Assembly (NCBI GenBank): GCA_017965425.1
Contig: JAGCPY010000057.1
Span: 1 to 64,000 of the forward strand
Reading direction: 5' to 3'
DNA: 64,000 nt
From: Bacteroidaceae bacterium
Lineage (GTDB): Bacteria > Bacteroidota > Bacteroidia > Bacteroidales > Bacteroidaceae
This document shows positions 47,879 through 58,067 of the stretch, piece after piece (positions within the stretch are counted from its first letter, which is position 1; every line of letters starts with the position of its first letter). Made by a program: the position numbers and the translations under genes. The notes beneath the pieces were generated by a model, which was given only the letters and a program-made list of their open reading frames with translations, was not told where the DNA came from and ran no database searches.

Positions 47879-48012
47879 TGTTGTTAATGATATGAGTGAT
47901 TTGGAATGGTTCGTCTGTCCTTATGCCAGCTCAAGCAAAAAGAATGCCATTCTTAGAGAAGTGTTTGCCATTTTGCATGAAGTTGCCAATTTTTTTATTC
48001 ATGATGAGTCCT

Positions 48013-49476
48013 TCATTTTACTTCGTATTGCAGACAAGTCCAGTAACTACTGCTCTCCTCATCCATTTTGACATAGAGGAACAACGGACCTTCAACAGGC
48101 GTGACAGTCATGTTGTATAGACCTTCTGGCGAAATATCCCAGTCGTAATACCAAGTGCCAGCATTAACGATGGCCCACTTGACTCCAGATTCAGGATAAA
48201 AGCTGAAGGTGTAGGGTGTGGAAGCAGTGAGTTGTTTGGTCATGGGAACAGACACGATTCGCAGTCGCTGTCCTTGGCTGTCGAAGAAAAGGGGCATTTC
48301 TGTTATGTGCTGTTCCTTTACTATTTTTAGGAGCTGATGGCCGTCGATGCCTGCTTGTTTCCATTTCGCATAGTTCAAGTTTGTGATGTTCTTAAGTAAT
48401 GGCGATGCCTCTGGATAGGCTTCTGCTACCTTTTCCCAATCTTCTGCCGTCGGCTGTTCAATGTCATAGCGCACGATGATGTTCCATTGTGGGTTGGAAA
48501 CATCTCTGAGGCAGATGTTCAGTGCGGGTGTTTCGCGTGGCATGAAACGGACGCTGAAAATGCTGTCACCTTCGTCCGTCCACTCTTCTTGGTGGCAGTA
48601 GGTCTTTTCGTTGATGATGGAGAATGCTCGCTGGCTCTTCATGCGAATACGGAAATCATAGAATTCACCAATCTTGAGCGACCGTCGTAACGGCATCTTC
48701 AAAAGGTCAATGGCTCCTTCTCCTTGACTGAAGAAAGTGGGGAGGGTAAGCGTTTTTGCTCTTATTTCTTTTGCAAGTTCAAGGACATCTAAGCCATATT
48801 CCATCCACAGGTCGCTAACAGGTATGATGCTGTAGAACTCTTCTGTGGACATGGGCTGAGGAAGGAGTTGGTAGTCGCGATTCTTAGGGAAGTGGCTGAG
48901 AATCATCCATTCCGGATGTACATTGAACCAGAGCCAGCAGTTCTGGCAACGAGAATAATTGCCATTTCTGACAATGCCTGCTCCCCAAGTTGGATCAAGC
49001 AGAATGCCATGATTCTCACGCGTGTAGGCAAAGAGCCAGGCATGTCCGCTTGGGTCAACATTTCCATTGCTGTCACGTGACATGCCGTTGATGATTTCGA
49101 CTCTAACGCCAACTGCTTTAGCCAAGAGGTAGAAGAGACCACAATAGCCTCGACACGTGCCTTTGCGAGCTTCCATGGAGGCATCGGCATCCTGAATGCG
49201 AAAAGAGGTGTCGTAGGTAATGCTGTCACAAATCCATTTATAGATGGCTTTGATCTTCTGGTAGTTGTCGGTACATCCCGTGGTCAACTGTTTGGCAAAG
49301 TCGGTATAATCATAGCGTGTCTTCGGCAGGGCCACCTGTTCCTCAACGGCAGGAACTTTGTAGTAATCGACTATTGCAATTCCATCTGCGGTTAAAAGAG
49401 GTTCCTGGGCGTGGACAATGCACGCCCAGGAACATAACATGATAAGCAGTGGAATGGTTCCTTTCGGATGGTTCAT
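48013..49476 (-). CDS. Secreted transglutaminase-like protein
   Basis: 487 residues with a signal peptide (LLIMLCSWACIVHA). The transglutaminase-like core has the catalytic Cys in KGTCRGYCGL, His in SGHAWLF and Asp in LLDPTWG, in that order (about 90-180). The remaining 300 residues are beta-rich, with two Ig-like segments. In Bacteroidetes such proteins may be peptidases acting on surface or host proteins; the substrate is unknown. It begins 21 bases after the stop of the GH109 gene, so they are likely an operon. Confidence 0.8.
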   Translation of the reverse strand: MNHPKGTIPLLIMLCSWACIVHAQEPLLTADGIAIVDYYKVPAVEEQVALPKTRYDYTDFAKQLTTGCTDNYQKIKAIYKWICDSITYDTSFRIQDADASMEARKGTCRGYCGLFYLLAKAVGVRVEIINGMSRDSNGNVDPSGHAWLFAYTRENHGILLDPTWGAGIVRNGNYSRCQNCWLWFNVHPEWMILSHFPKNRDYQLLPQPMSTEEFYSIIPVSDLWMEYGLDVLELAKEIRAKTLTLPTFFSQGEGAIDLLKMPLRRSLKIGEFYDFRIRMKSQRAFSIINEKTYCHQEEWTDEGDSIFSVRFMPRETPALNICLRDVSNPQWNIIVRYDIEQPTAEDWEKVAEAYPEASPLLKNITNLNYAKWKQAGIDGHQLLKIVKEQHITEMPLFFDSQGQRLRIVSVPMTKQLTASTPYTFSFYPESGVKWAIVNAGTWYYDWDISPEGLYNMTVTPVEGPLFLYVKMDEESSSYWTCLQYEVK

Positions 49477-49497
49477 CTGCTGATGACAATACTCAAC

Positions 49498-51096
49498 TTA
49501 CTTCTTGGCAGCGTCGTACTTTTCCCAAAGTTGTTCGTTGATGCAGCGCTCTTTCTGTGCGGCTGTGCTGGCTTCTGCTGCGGCTTGTGCTGCGGCCTCT
49601 GCCTCGGGTTCAGCCCAAGCAAACTGGAAACCTTTGACTTTGTCCCAAGCTCCACGCGTGAAGTCGGGGAATGCTACGCTGGCGCAGTTGTTGTCCATTG
49701 AGAGTGATCCCAGTTCTGCGAGGCAACACCACTCAGCGAGGTCATAAACATCCATGTCAAGGGGAAGACCGTTTTGCAGGCAGTAAACGAGACGGGCATC
49801 CATGAAGAAGTCCATGCCTCCGTGTCCACCCACCTTCTGAGCCATTTCGCCATACTTGGTGATGATGGGATGCTGGTATTTCTCCATGAGAGCCTGCTGT
49901 TCGGGATAGGGCAGGAAACCGTGGCTGCTGAGATTGTCCACCTGAGGAGCAACGCCACTGGCGGTGAGCTGGCTCTGGTCAAGAGCGAAGTGCTGTTCAG
50001 GATACTTGGTAGCATAGCCTTTGGTGCCGATGAGCTTGTAGAGACGGTTGTAAGGTTGCGGGTTCATGACGTTGTGTTGAATCTCGACGACCTTGCCTTC
50101 TGCCGTGCGCATAAGTGTTGTTGTATGGTCGCCGTTGCGGAATTCCTCGCAAGGCTTGCCTGTCTTCTTTTCCACATACTCCTTGCCATGTACGCTCTTG
50201 GTGTCCATGGCGACGAGGGTCGTGAAGCGGTCGCCGCGGTGGATGTTGAGTGCCAATGCCACGGGGCCGAGGCCGTGTGTGGCATAGACGTCACCACGGT
50301 TCTCCATATTGTACTTCATACGCCAACCGAGACCAGTGGAGTCTTCGGGGTTTTTCCAGTAGTAATCCCAGAAGTCATCGAGGTTGTGGATGTAGGCACC
50401 TTCGGCACGGAGCACTTCGCCGAAGACGCCATTCTGTGCCATGTTGAGGGCGTTAAGTTCAAACCAGTCGTAGCAGCAGTTCTCGAGGATCATGCAGTGT
50501 TTGCGTGTTTTCTCGCTGAGATTGATCAGTTCCCAGCACTGTGCGAGGTTCATGGCTGACGGCACTTCGATAGCTGTGTGCTTGCCATTCTCCAGGGCGC
50601 ACTTGGCGACGGGGAAGTGGTGTTCCCAGTCGGTGGCGACATATACGAGGTCGATGTCCTCGCGCTGGCAAAGTTCTTTATAGCCATCCTCGCCACTATA
50701 GATGTCGGCAGGGGGCAGACCTGCGGCTCGGAGATAACCTTGACATTTCTTGGCTCTCTCGGCTTCATAGTCACAAAGGGCGACGATTTGCACGCCGGGA
50801 ATATAGGTGAAGCGTGCAACAGCACCAGGTCCGCGCATACCGAGTCCGACGAAAGCCACGCGAACTGTTTCGAGCTTCGGAGCCGTTAGCTGAAGCACAT
50901 CTTCCTGACCAGCAGGACGTTGTGGCGCGTTGATGACAATGGTTCCCTTTTCCCAGTGCCAGTCATTGGCTGTTACGGAGAGAGCCGTAGCGGTCTCAGC
51001 AGGAATACTCTGTTGAACTTTGGCGCAACTGATGGCAGCCGCGCTGATGGCAAATGCCGCAGTTGCGGCAATTACACCAAAAAGTAGTTTTCTCAT
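49498..51096 (-). CDS. GH109-type Gfo/Idh/MocA family protein
   Basis: 532 residues. Signal sequence with a lipobox-like AISC. An N-terminal Rossmann fold carries the NAD-binding run VAFVGLGMRGPGAVARF. Next come EVPSAMNLAQCWELI and the ILENCCYDWFELNALNM block, both typical of GH109 enzymes, which use NAD in the hydrolysis of alpha-N-acetylgalactosaminides. The C-terminus is Ala/Glu-rich. Export suits mucin-glycan breakdown, but the exact sugar is not shown by sequence alone. Promoter: TACCTTTG on the minus strand at 51169-51176. Confidence 0.8.
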   Translation of the reverse strand: MRKLLFGVIAATAAFAISAAAISCAKVQQSIPAETATALSVTANDWHWEKGTIVINAPQRPAGQEDVLQLTAPKLETVRVAFVGLGMRGPGAVARFTYIPGVQIVALCDYEAERAKKCQGYLRAAGLPPADIYSGEDGYKELCQREDIDLVYVATDWEHHFPVAKCALENGKHTAIEVPSAMNLAQCWELINLSEKTRKHCMILENCCYDWFELNALNMAQNGVFGEVLRAEGAYIHNLDDFWDYYWKNPEDSTGLGWRMKYNMENRGDVYATHGLGPVALALNIHRGDRFTTLVAMDTKSVHGKEYVEKKTGKPCEEFRNGDHTTTLMRTAEGKVVEIQHNVMNPQPYNRLYKLIGTKGYATKYPEQHFALDQSQLTASGVAPQVDNLSSHGFLPYPEQQALMEKYQHPIITKYGEMAQKVGGHGGMDFFMDARLVYCLQNGLPLDMDVYDLAEWCCLAELGSLSMDNNCASVAFPDFTRGAWDKVKGFQFAWAEPEAEAAAQAAAEASTAAQKERCINEQLWEKYDAAKK

Positions 51097-51168
51097 GTTG
51101 AATGTGAATTGAATAGGGTTAGATTATTGATTAGATAAGTTTCGTCATGGAAAGGTTGGCTTTCGGCG

Positions 51169-51280
51169 CAAAGGTAAGCATATTTTGTGATTTGGAACGA
51201 ATGATTGAGTAATATTTTTATTGTTCAGGGTGTTTTTCGTCTTTTTTTTGATGAAAAGCGGAAGAATATGCTTACCTTTG
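51169..51280. promoter_or_regulatory. Divergent promoters between GH109 and GT2-SpoIID genes
   Basis: Minus strand -7 box TACCTTTG at 51169-51176; plus strand -7 box TACCTTTG at 51273-51280 with TTTG at 51247-51250 (22-base gap). The plus start near 51287 lies downstream of the first possible start codon at 51221 and fixes the ATG at 51311. Confidence 0.7.
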
Positions 51281-51310
51281 TGGCAAGTTTATGATAGAAC
51301 CCGATATTGT

Positions 51311-54300
51311 ATGAATCAAATAGATTGCTTTCTGCCTTTTGAGAATGAATTGGAAGGTGCTCAAACAATCGATGTGTTGAAATCGGACAGCTGCGTGTCT
51401 GATGTTCATTTGATTGGCAACCCTTTTGAGACGAAGACGTTGCGACGTGTGTCTGAATTGGCAACGACACCTTATATATTATTATATACTAAACGTTTTG
51501 ATTTGCAGTTGGGTTATCATGCCTTGTCGCGCTTCCTGTGTGTAGCAGAGGATTGTGGCTCTTCGATGGTTTACGCAGACCATCGGATTCAATTACCATC
51601 GGGTCAGGTCCTTCCGCGTCCGTTGATAGATTATCAGCTGGGTTCAGTTCGCGATGATTTTGATTTCGGTTCGGTGTTGCTTTTGTGCACGTCAGACTTG
51701 AAGGCTTATTTCACCCAAGAGCGTTTGCGGGACTATCAGTATGCAGGTCTGTATGATTTGCGTCTGTTTCTTTCCCGTCGTATGCTTCCCACACATGTGA
51801 GTGAGATGCTTTACACGGAAGTGGAAACCGACACCCGCCTTTCAGGTCAGAAACAGTTTGACTATGTTGACCCTCGCAACCGTGCACGTCAAGTTGAAAT
51901 GGAACGTGCCTGTACTCGGCACCTGAAAGCCATTGGTGCGCTGTTGGCTCCAGACGAGTTTGACGAGATTCGCTTCGACGATGAGGCGTTTCCTGTAGAA
52001 GCTACCGTGGTGATTCCTGTGCGAAATCGCGTCAAAACTATAGAAGATGCTATTCGCAGTGTATTGAAACAGCAGACTACGTTCCCGTTTAATTTGATGG
52101 TGGTTGATAATCATAGCGATGACGGAACGACTGAAGTGATAGATCAAATCGCAGACAATCAGGACTCTGCTCTCATCCATCTCATCCCCGACCGTGACGA
52201 CCTCGGCATCGGCGGTTGCTGGAATCTGGCAGTGCATCATCCAGCGTGTGGCCGTTTCATCGTGCAGTTGGATTCTGATGACCTTTATAGTGGGGAAGAT
52301 ACGTTACAGCGCATCGTCGATGCCTTCCGTGAACAGCGTGCGGCAATGGTCATAGGTTCTTATCGGATGACCGACTTCCAGCTTCAAACATTGCCGCCAG
52401 GCCTTATAGACCATCGTGAATGGACTCCTCAGAATGGGCGAAACAATGCGCTTCGAATCAATGGGTTGGGGGCTCCACGTGCATTCTACACACCTGTGTT
52501 GCGCAAGATTCAGATTCCAAATACCAGTTATGGTGAAGACTATGCTCTTGGCTTGATGATTGGACGCCGCTACCGCATTGGACGCATCTTTGATGAGCTG
52601 TATCTCTGTCGCCGATGGGAAGGAAACAGCGATGCTGCACTGTCAACAGACAAAATCAATAAGAACAACCTTTATAAAGATCAGTTGCGTTCGACCGAGG
52701 TCTTGGCTCGTCAGGCGTTGAACCGTAAATGGCGTCGGGAGGCCACGGAGGAAGAAGTGGATGCGTTCTTCGACGAGGAGATGAATACGTGGGATGTGGC
52801 TCGTGGGCGTTATGAAGATTTGAGGGCACAAGTGCAGCAGAAGTCTTTGCCTATTGGTGACATTCAGTTGACCGCTCAATGGAATCCCGCGCGGATGGTT
52901 TCAACGGGAGCCAAGATAGACAAGGACAGCATTGCGGCACGTCCATGTTTCCTCTGCGACGAGAATCGTCCTGTTGAGCAACATTCGTTGATGATTTGTC
53001 ACCGTTATCAGGTCTTAGTGAATCCGTTCCCAATCCTGCCACGTCATTATACAATCCCCACTCGTCGCCATAAGCCCCAAGCCATTTGGGATCACTTTGG
53101 CACGATGAGGCATCTGGCGTGGACACTGCCACATCACATCATTTTCTATAATGGGGCACATTGTGGAGCTTCGTGTCCTGACCACATGCACTTGCAGGCC
53201 GGTTCTCGAGGCATTCTGCCTATCGAACGTGACTGGAGTGTGTTTGAGAACCAACTGGAGAAGCTGTATCCTCTGACGGGTGGTGAGACTCAGGTGATGG
53301 CCGATGCTGGCAATGACAGCTTGCGGTGTGGATTGTTCTTGCTCCACAACTATGTATGCCCCGTGTTCGTGATTCGTTCTCTGCCCGAAGAAACCGATAG
53401 CCTTCTTTGTCAACGTCTTTATCGTGCTTTGCCAATTGTTGACGGCGAGTTGGAGCCACGTATGAATGTTATCTGTTGGCGGCAGAAGGGCGATGAAAGC
53501 CGTAGCGATGAAATCGTCACATTGGTATTTCCTCGGAAGAAACATCGTCCGGATTGTTACCAGCAATCGCTTATGGTATCGCCAGGTGCTCTCGATATGG
53601 GTGGGCTTTTTATTCTTCCCCGTGAAGAAGATTTCCAGAAGATCACTCCTGAATGGGACGTGGAAATATTGAAGGAAGTGACAATGACTGAAGAGGAATT
53701 GCTGCCTGTCATCAGTCAAGTAACTGATAAGAAACAGACAACGGTCATAGAGCCATCTGTCAATGAGTCCGATGATGTATATGGTTCGCCCACTGTTTCC
53801 GTGGGTTTGCTCTCTGCTGATAGTGTCCGCTTCACGCTTAATGGGCAGTATTCGGCAAAGGGTGATACGCTTACGGGCGAACAGGAGGTGGCTTATAGTG
53901 ATGGTGGACTTCTCTGGAATGGTCAGGTCTATCGTTCTCTCACGTTCACCCCATTGACCGAGACCTCAAGTTTCACGATGGAAGCGATGGTCATTGGCAA
54001 GAATTTCCATTGGGAACGTCAAGAGCGTCAAACGTTCCTTGGCACATTACGTTTGGTGGTAGATGAGGGGAAGATCTTGTGCATCAATGTCATTGATGTA
54101 GAGTCATATCTATCGAGCGTCATTAGCAGCGAGATGAAGGCAACCTGCTCAGTGGAATTTCTGAAAGCATCGGCTGTCATCAGCCGCAGTTGGCTTTACG
54201 CTCAGATGGAAAAACGTCAGAAACTCAATGGCGGTGGTCAAGGCTTTTTTGCTTTCACAAAGACTGACAGCGAGCTCATTCGCTGGCATGACCGCGAAGA

Positions 54301-55033
54301 TCACACCATCTTCGACGTTTGTGCGGATGATCATTGCCAGCGTTATCAAGGCATCACACGGGCTTCGCGTCCGGAGGTACAAGCTGCTGTCGAAGCCACA
54401 CGCGGGCAGGTGCTGACCTATGATGGCCAAATTTGTGATGCCCGCTTTTCGAAATGCTGTGGAGGACACACAGAAACTTTTGAGACGTGTTGGGAAAATG
54501 AACATCGTCCTTACCTAGAAAGCGTCGAAGATCCTTTCTGCAACACCAGCGACGAAAGCGTGCTCCACCAAGTGCTCAACGATTATGACTGTGAGACTCA
54601 TGATTTCTACCGATGGACGGTCACGCTCACCCAAGCCGAGGCGCAGCAGCATATCACAAACCACTTGAAGATGGACTTCGGGCAAATTCTTGATCTCCAA
54701 CCCATCGATCGCGGGCCGGGCGAACGCATCATCCGATTGCGTATTGTGGGTAGCAAACGTACATTCATCATTGGCAAGGAACTAGAAATCCGAAGAGCGC
54801 TCTCGTCAACCCATCTGAAGAGTGCCGCTTTTACTGTTGAACGCAAGGACTTGGACCGCGATGGCGTACCAGCCAGCTTTGTGTTGCATGGAAAAGGCTG
54901 GGGGCATGGGGTAGGTATGTGCCAGATTGGAGCTGCCGTCATGGGCGAAAGGGGTTACGACTACGAGCAAATTCTAAAGCACTACTATCGAGGCGCCGAG
55001 ATCAAGGAGACCCACCCCTCACCCTCCCTGTGA
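51311..55033 (+). CDS. GT2 glycosyltransferase-DUF4922-SpoIID/LytB fusion
   Basis: 1240 residues from ATG 51311, 24 bases after the expected start. Three domains: a GT-A glycosyltransferase (about 225-480; VVIPVRNR 232, DSDD 321); a DUF4922 domain of the HIT/galactose-1-phosphate-uridylyltransferase superfamily (about 540-770; [10 protein letters not shown] 542, CPDHMHLQ 625 with the His-x-His-x-Gln catalytic pattern); and a SpoIID/LytB domain (about 900-1230; IDVESYL 930, [13 protein letters not shown] 1195). No signal peptide. The mix of sugar transfer, nucleotide-sugar chemistry and a peptidoglycan-binding/lytic fold is unusual. The last residues (THPSPSL) are read from a palindromic repeat. 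Confidence 0.8.
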   Translation: MNQIDCFLPFENELEGAQTIDVLKSDSCVSDVHLIGNPFETKTLRRVSELATTPYILLYTKRFDLQLGYHALSRFLCVAEDCGSSMVYADHRIQLPSGQVLPRPLIDYQLGSVRDDFDFGSVLLLCTSDLKAYFTQERLRDYQYAGLYDLRLFLSRRMLPTHVSEMLYTEVETDTRLSGQKQFDYVDPRNRARQVEMERACTRHLKAIGALLAPDEFDEIRFDDEAFPVEATVVIPVRNRVKTIEDAIRSVLKQQTTFPFNLMVVDNHSDDGTTEVIDQIADNQDSALIHLIPDRDDLGIGGCWNLAVHHPACGRFIVQLDSDDLYSGEDTLQRIVDAFREQRAAMVIGSYRMTDFQLQTLPPGLIDHREWTPQNGRNNALRINGLGAPRAFYTPVLRKIQIPNTSYGEDYALGLMIGRRYRIGRIFDELYLCRRWEGNSDAALSTDKINKNNLYKDQLRSTEVLARQALNRKWRREATEEEVDAFFDEEMNTWDVARGRYEDLRAQVQQKSLPIGDIQLTAQWNPARMVSTGAKIDKDSIAARPCFLCDENRPVEQHSLMICHRYQVLVNPFPILPRHYTIPTRRHKPQAIWDHFGTMRHLAWTLPHHIIFYNGAHCGASCPDHMHLQAGSRGILPIERDWSVFENQLEKLYPLTGGETQVMADAGNDSLRCGLFLLHNYVCPVFVIRSLPEETDSLLCQRLYRALPIVDGELEPRMNVICWRQKGDESRSDEIVTLVFPRKKHRPDCYQQSLMVSPGALDMGGLFILPREEDFQKITPEWDVEILKEVTMTEEELLPVISQVTDKKQTTVIEPSVNESDDVYGSPTVSVGLLSADSVRFTLNGQYSAKGDTLTGEQEVAYSDGGLLWNGQVYRSLTFTPLTETSSFTMEAMVIGKNFHWERQERQTFLGTLRLVVDEGKILCINVIDVESYLSSVISSEMKATCSVEFLKASAVISRSWLYAQMEKRQKLNGGGQGFFAFTKTDSELIRWHDREDHTIFDVCADDHCQRYQGITRASRPEVQAAVEATRGQVLTYDGQICDARFSKCCGGHTETFETCWENEHRPYLESVEDPFCNTSDESVLHQVLNDYDCETHDFYRWTVTLTQAEAQQHITNHLKMDFGQILDLQPIDRGPGERIIRLRIVGSKRTFIIGKELEIRRALSSTHLKSAAFTVERKDLDRDGVPASFVLHGKGWGHGVGMCQIGAAVMGERGYDYEQILKHYYRGAEIKETHPSPSL

Positions 55034-55050
55034 GGGAGGGAGTGATTACC
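55009..55050. repeat. Palindromic repeat, copy 1 (gene end)
   Basis: CCCTCCCTGTGAGGGAGGG palindrome with GACCCACCCC at one side; it supplies the last codons and stop of the fusion gene. Inverted copy at 55151-55192 (about 38 of 42 bases match). Confidence 0.8.
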
Positions 55051-55087
55051 TTTGAAGGCTAAAAACATCAAATAATTAATTCATCCC

Positions 55088-57451
55088 ATGAAAAAACAAA
55101 TCATTTTTTGCCTCGCATCTGTCTTGGCATCATCATCACTGTTGGCACAAGTAACCACTCCCTCCCTCACAGGGAGGGCGGGGGGTGGGTCCGTTTGGGG
55201 AGAGTCATCCTTTACCTCCTACGTCGATCCCCGCATCGGCACCGGCGACCACGGTCATGTCTTCGTCGGTGCCAATGTTCCTTTCGGCATGGTCAATGCT
55301 GGCCCCACACAGATAGAGTCGGGTTGGGACTGGTGCTCTGGCTACCACGAGAGCGGCACCAAGATTGTCGGCTTTGCGCAGACCCACCTCAGCGGCACGG
55401 GCTGTTCAGACCTCGGTGACGTGGCCATCATGCCTGCTGTCAAGGACTTGCTGCTCTCGCGAGAAGGATTGGCCACGCCGTTTAGCCATGAACAAGAAGA
55501 AGTGCGACCGGGCTACTACAGCATCGTGCTGCCTGAGAGCGGCATCCGTACGGAAATCACCGCCACGCAGCGCACAGCGATGTATCGCATCACCTATCCC
55601 GAGGGTACACAACGCCACCTGTATGTCGATCTCGAGAATGGTGTTGACGACGAAGTCATCTGGGGCCGTCTGCAACAGGTTGACTCCTTCACCTATGTGG
55701 GTTATCGCATCAGCCACGGATGGGCTAACGTGCAGCATTGCTACTTCGTTATGCGCCTTAGCCAGAAGAGCCGCCTTTACAAGCAATCCATGTTGAAGAG
55801 CAAGCGTGGAGAAGGTTCTGCACCAATCTACCACCTGCAAGTCTTGAGTTCAGACGAGCCACTGCTCGTGAACATCGCCCTCAGCCCTGTTTCGGAGGCA
55901 AACGCCATCGCCAATCTCAAAGCCGAAGCTTGGGGAAAAGGTAATAAAACAAGGGACTTTGAGGATTTGCGTGCTGCCGCTGACGCCGCTTGGAACCGCG
56001 AGCTCGGACGCGTGCAGGCCACTTTCATCAACGACCGTGACCGCCGCATCTTCTACACCGCCATGTACCACTTCATGGTGGCACCGCAAACCTGGGACGA
56101 CGTGAACGGCGACTGGCGCGGTGCAGACAACCGCGTCTATCGCAGCACCGCCTCCTTGCTTCCCCAGTCGTCAGTAATCATCAAGGGGGCAGATGCGGCC
56201 AACGATGTGTCCAGTTCGGGTTCTCCTGTTGGCACGTCCCAGTACCTTACCACGCTTTCTCTTTGGGACACCTACCGCGCTGCAGCGCCCCTCTCCACCA
56301 TCATCCTGCCAGAAATGATGCCTGCCATTGCCACAACTTATCTCCGCATCTTCCGCGAGCAGGGCAAGCTGCCCGTCTGGCATCTGATGTCGCAGGATAC
56401 CAACTGCATGGTGGGCTGTCCCGCCGTGCCCATTCTTGCCGACTTGCTGTTGAAGGGATTTGTGGCTGACTCGTTAGCTGCCATGCAGGCCATGACAAGT
56501 AGCCTTCTCATGGATGAACGTGGATTGGACGACATGAAGAAATATGGCTACGTGGCCAACGACCATCATGGTGAAAGCCTCTCACGCACGCTGGAATACA
56601 TGCTGGCCGACTGGTCGGCGGTTCAGGCTGGCAAGGCATACCTCAAGAATCACGCCGACAATAGAGAACTCAGCCAAACCATCGACTTTCTCGACAATCG
56701 CTGCCACAGCTATCCCGCACTCTACGACAAGCGGGTGGGTTTCATGAGAGGCAAGAATTCCGATGGCTCGTTCGAGAGTCTCGATGGCTTTAATCCTCAA
56801 CACCAGACCCGTCCTTTCACGGAAGGCAATCCTTGGCAGTACCTCTGGCTCGTGCCACATGATGTCGAGGGTCTCATGCAGATGCTTGGCGGTCGCGACA
56901 TTGCCGTGAAACGTCTTGACAGTCTTTTCACTGCCGACAGCCAGCTCAATGCGGAAGCACAGCCTGATATTAGTGGACTTATCGGACAATATGCCCACGG
57001 CAACGAACCCAGCCATCACATCGCTTATCTCTATGCCCTCATGGGGCAACCCCGCAAGACAGCCAAGCTTGTTCACCAGATTCAGCGTGAGCTCTACACC
57101 GATCAACCCGCAGGACTCTGTGGCAATGAAGATGTGGGTCAGATGTCGGCTTGGTATATTCTTTCTGCCCTTGGCTTCTATCAGGTTGAGCCTTGTGGTG
57201 GTCGCTATGTCCTCGGCTCACCGCTGGTGAAAGAAGCGTCCATTCATGTTGGTGGCGGCAAGACTTTCACAATCCGCACACATGACCTTTCCGAGAAAGC
57301 CTTTTACATCAAGAAAGTTCTTCTCAATGGTCGGCCTCTTTCCGTCGGCTCCCAGTTCCAGAAACTGCCGAAAGGTTACACGGCACCCTTTATCCTGTGC
57401 CATGAAGATTTGGTTCGCGGTGGCACGTTGGATATTTACATGACGAAATAG
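55088..57451 (+). CDS. GH92 family alpha-mannosidase
   Basis: 787 residues, signal peptide (IIFCLASVLASSSLLA). Mature region opens SYVDPRIGTGDHGHVFVGA, then GPTQIESGWDWCSGYH and FAQTHLSGTGCSDLGD, characteristic of calcium-dependent exo-alpha-mannosidases of GH92. GLCGNEDVGQMSAWYILSALGFY and the catalytic-region acids near the end are also conserved. It would trim mannose from host or yeast N-glycans in the periplasm. Residues about 24-36 (TPSLTGRAGGG) are coded by an inserted palindromic repeat between signal peptide and enzyme. Confidence 0.93.
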   Translation: MKKQIIFCLASVLASSSLLAQVTTPSLTGRAGGGSVWGESSFTSYVDPRIGTGDHGHVFVGANVPFGMVNAGPTQIESGWDWCSGYHESGTKIVGFAQTHLSGTGCSDLGDVAIMPAVKDLLLSREGLATPFSHEQEEVRPGYYSIVLPESGIRTEITATQRTAMYRITYPEGTQRHLYVDLENGVDDEVIWGRLQQVDSFTYVGYRISHGWANVQHCYFVMRLSQKSRLYKQSMLKSKRGEGSAPIYHLQVLSSDEPLLVNIALSPVSEANAIANLKAEAWGKGNKTRDFEDLRAAADAAWNRELGRVQATFINDRDRRIFYTAMYHFMVAPQTWDDVNGDWRGADNRVYRSTASLLPQSSVIIKGADAANDVSSSGSPVGTSQYLTTLSLWDTYRAAAPLSTIILPEMMPAIATTYLRIFREQGKLPVWHLMSQDTNCMVGCPAVPILADLLLKGFVADSLAAMQAMTSSLLMDERGLDDMKKYGYVANDHHGESLSRTLEYMLADWSAVQAGKAYLKNHADNRELSQTIDFLDNRCHSYPALYDKRVGFMRGKNSDGSFESLDGFNPQHQTRPFTEGNPWQYLWLVPHDVEGLMQMLGGRDIAVKRLDSLFTADSQLNAEAQPDISGLIGQYAHGNEPSHHIAYLYALMGQPRKTAKLVHQIQRELYTDQPAGLCGNEDVGQMSAWYILSALGFYQVEPCGGRYVLGSPLVKEASIHVGGGKTFTIRTHDLSEKAFYIKKVLLNGRPLSVGSQFQKLPKGYTAPFILCHEDLVRGGTLDIYMTK
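55151..55192. repeat. Palindromic repeat, copy 2 (inside GH92 gene)
   Basis: Inverted copy of 55009-55050, in frame, coding TPSLTGRAGGG right after the signal peptide. Confidence 0.8.
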
Positions 57452-57540
57452 GAGAAATGGTGACTTCATTGCCGTCTATCCCCGCCAAAAGGAGTTGCCT
57501 ATCTTGCCCGAAAGGTTATTTCGCGCTTCAACACATGCTT

Positions 57541-57900
57541 TTTCAAGAAAAATCCCTCAATCCCTCACCTTTCGCTCTATTCAGCTGTAAACGAATGGGT
57601 TGTGGGTGAGGGATTGGTGAGGGATAGGTGAGGGATGGTGAGGAATTGAGGTTTCGGAGCTGAAGTTCCGAAGGTTGGGTCAGCCCACGGGCTGAACAGA
57701 CACTTGGGCAGGGGTTCGACCACTGCTATGTTGGCAAGCAACCAGTGAGTACCTTTGTGGCTCATTCTCAGTGCATTAGTGTTCCCGAAACATCAATTCC
57801 TCACCATCCCTCACCTATCCCTCACCAATCCCTCACCCGCAAACCATTCGTTTACAGCCGAATAGGGTGAAAGGTGAGGGATTGAGCCTTTTTTGAGAAA
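57541..57900. repeat. Large palindromic CCCTCACC element
   Basis: Imperfect inverted repeat: left arm about 57541-57660, right arm about 57782-57900, spacer about 120 bases. Each arm has four spaced GGTGAGGGAT/CCCTCACC units, a TGTAAACGAAT-type middle and a T/A run. No gene inside. The right arm recurs at 37551. Confidence 0.8.
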
Positions 57901-57973
57901 ACACATGGGAGGGGAGTGGGAGAGGAGCGCCTGCTGTCAACGAAAGAAAGCTGGAGGTATATACCTTATACCT

Positions 57974-58013
57974 GGAAGGTGTGCACCTTCCATGCGGAAT
58001 GTGCACACCTTCC
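57974..58013. repeat. 13-bp perfect hairpin following the repeat
   Basis: Arms 57974-57986 and 58001-58013 (core GGTGTGCAC), followed by AGCTTTTT; it resembles the hairpin at 37703-37742 and could also terminate transcription. Confidence 0.7.
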
Positions 58014-58067
58014 AGCTTTTTCGCTTTCGGCTAACTTATGATGAGAAGCCGGTTGTCAACCCCTTGT

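Noticed and set aside
47069-47887. 272-residue plus-strand frame
   Set aside because: Antisense to the BI-1 family gene, whose seven helices and end motifs are clear.
57541-57900. CCCTCACC units as a CRISPR array
   Set aside because: Units are 8-10 bases with almost no spacers, and the whole is palindromic.
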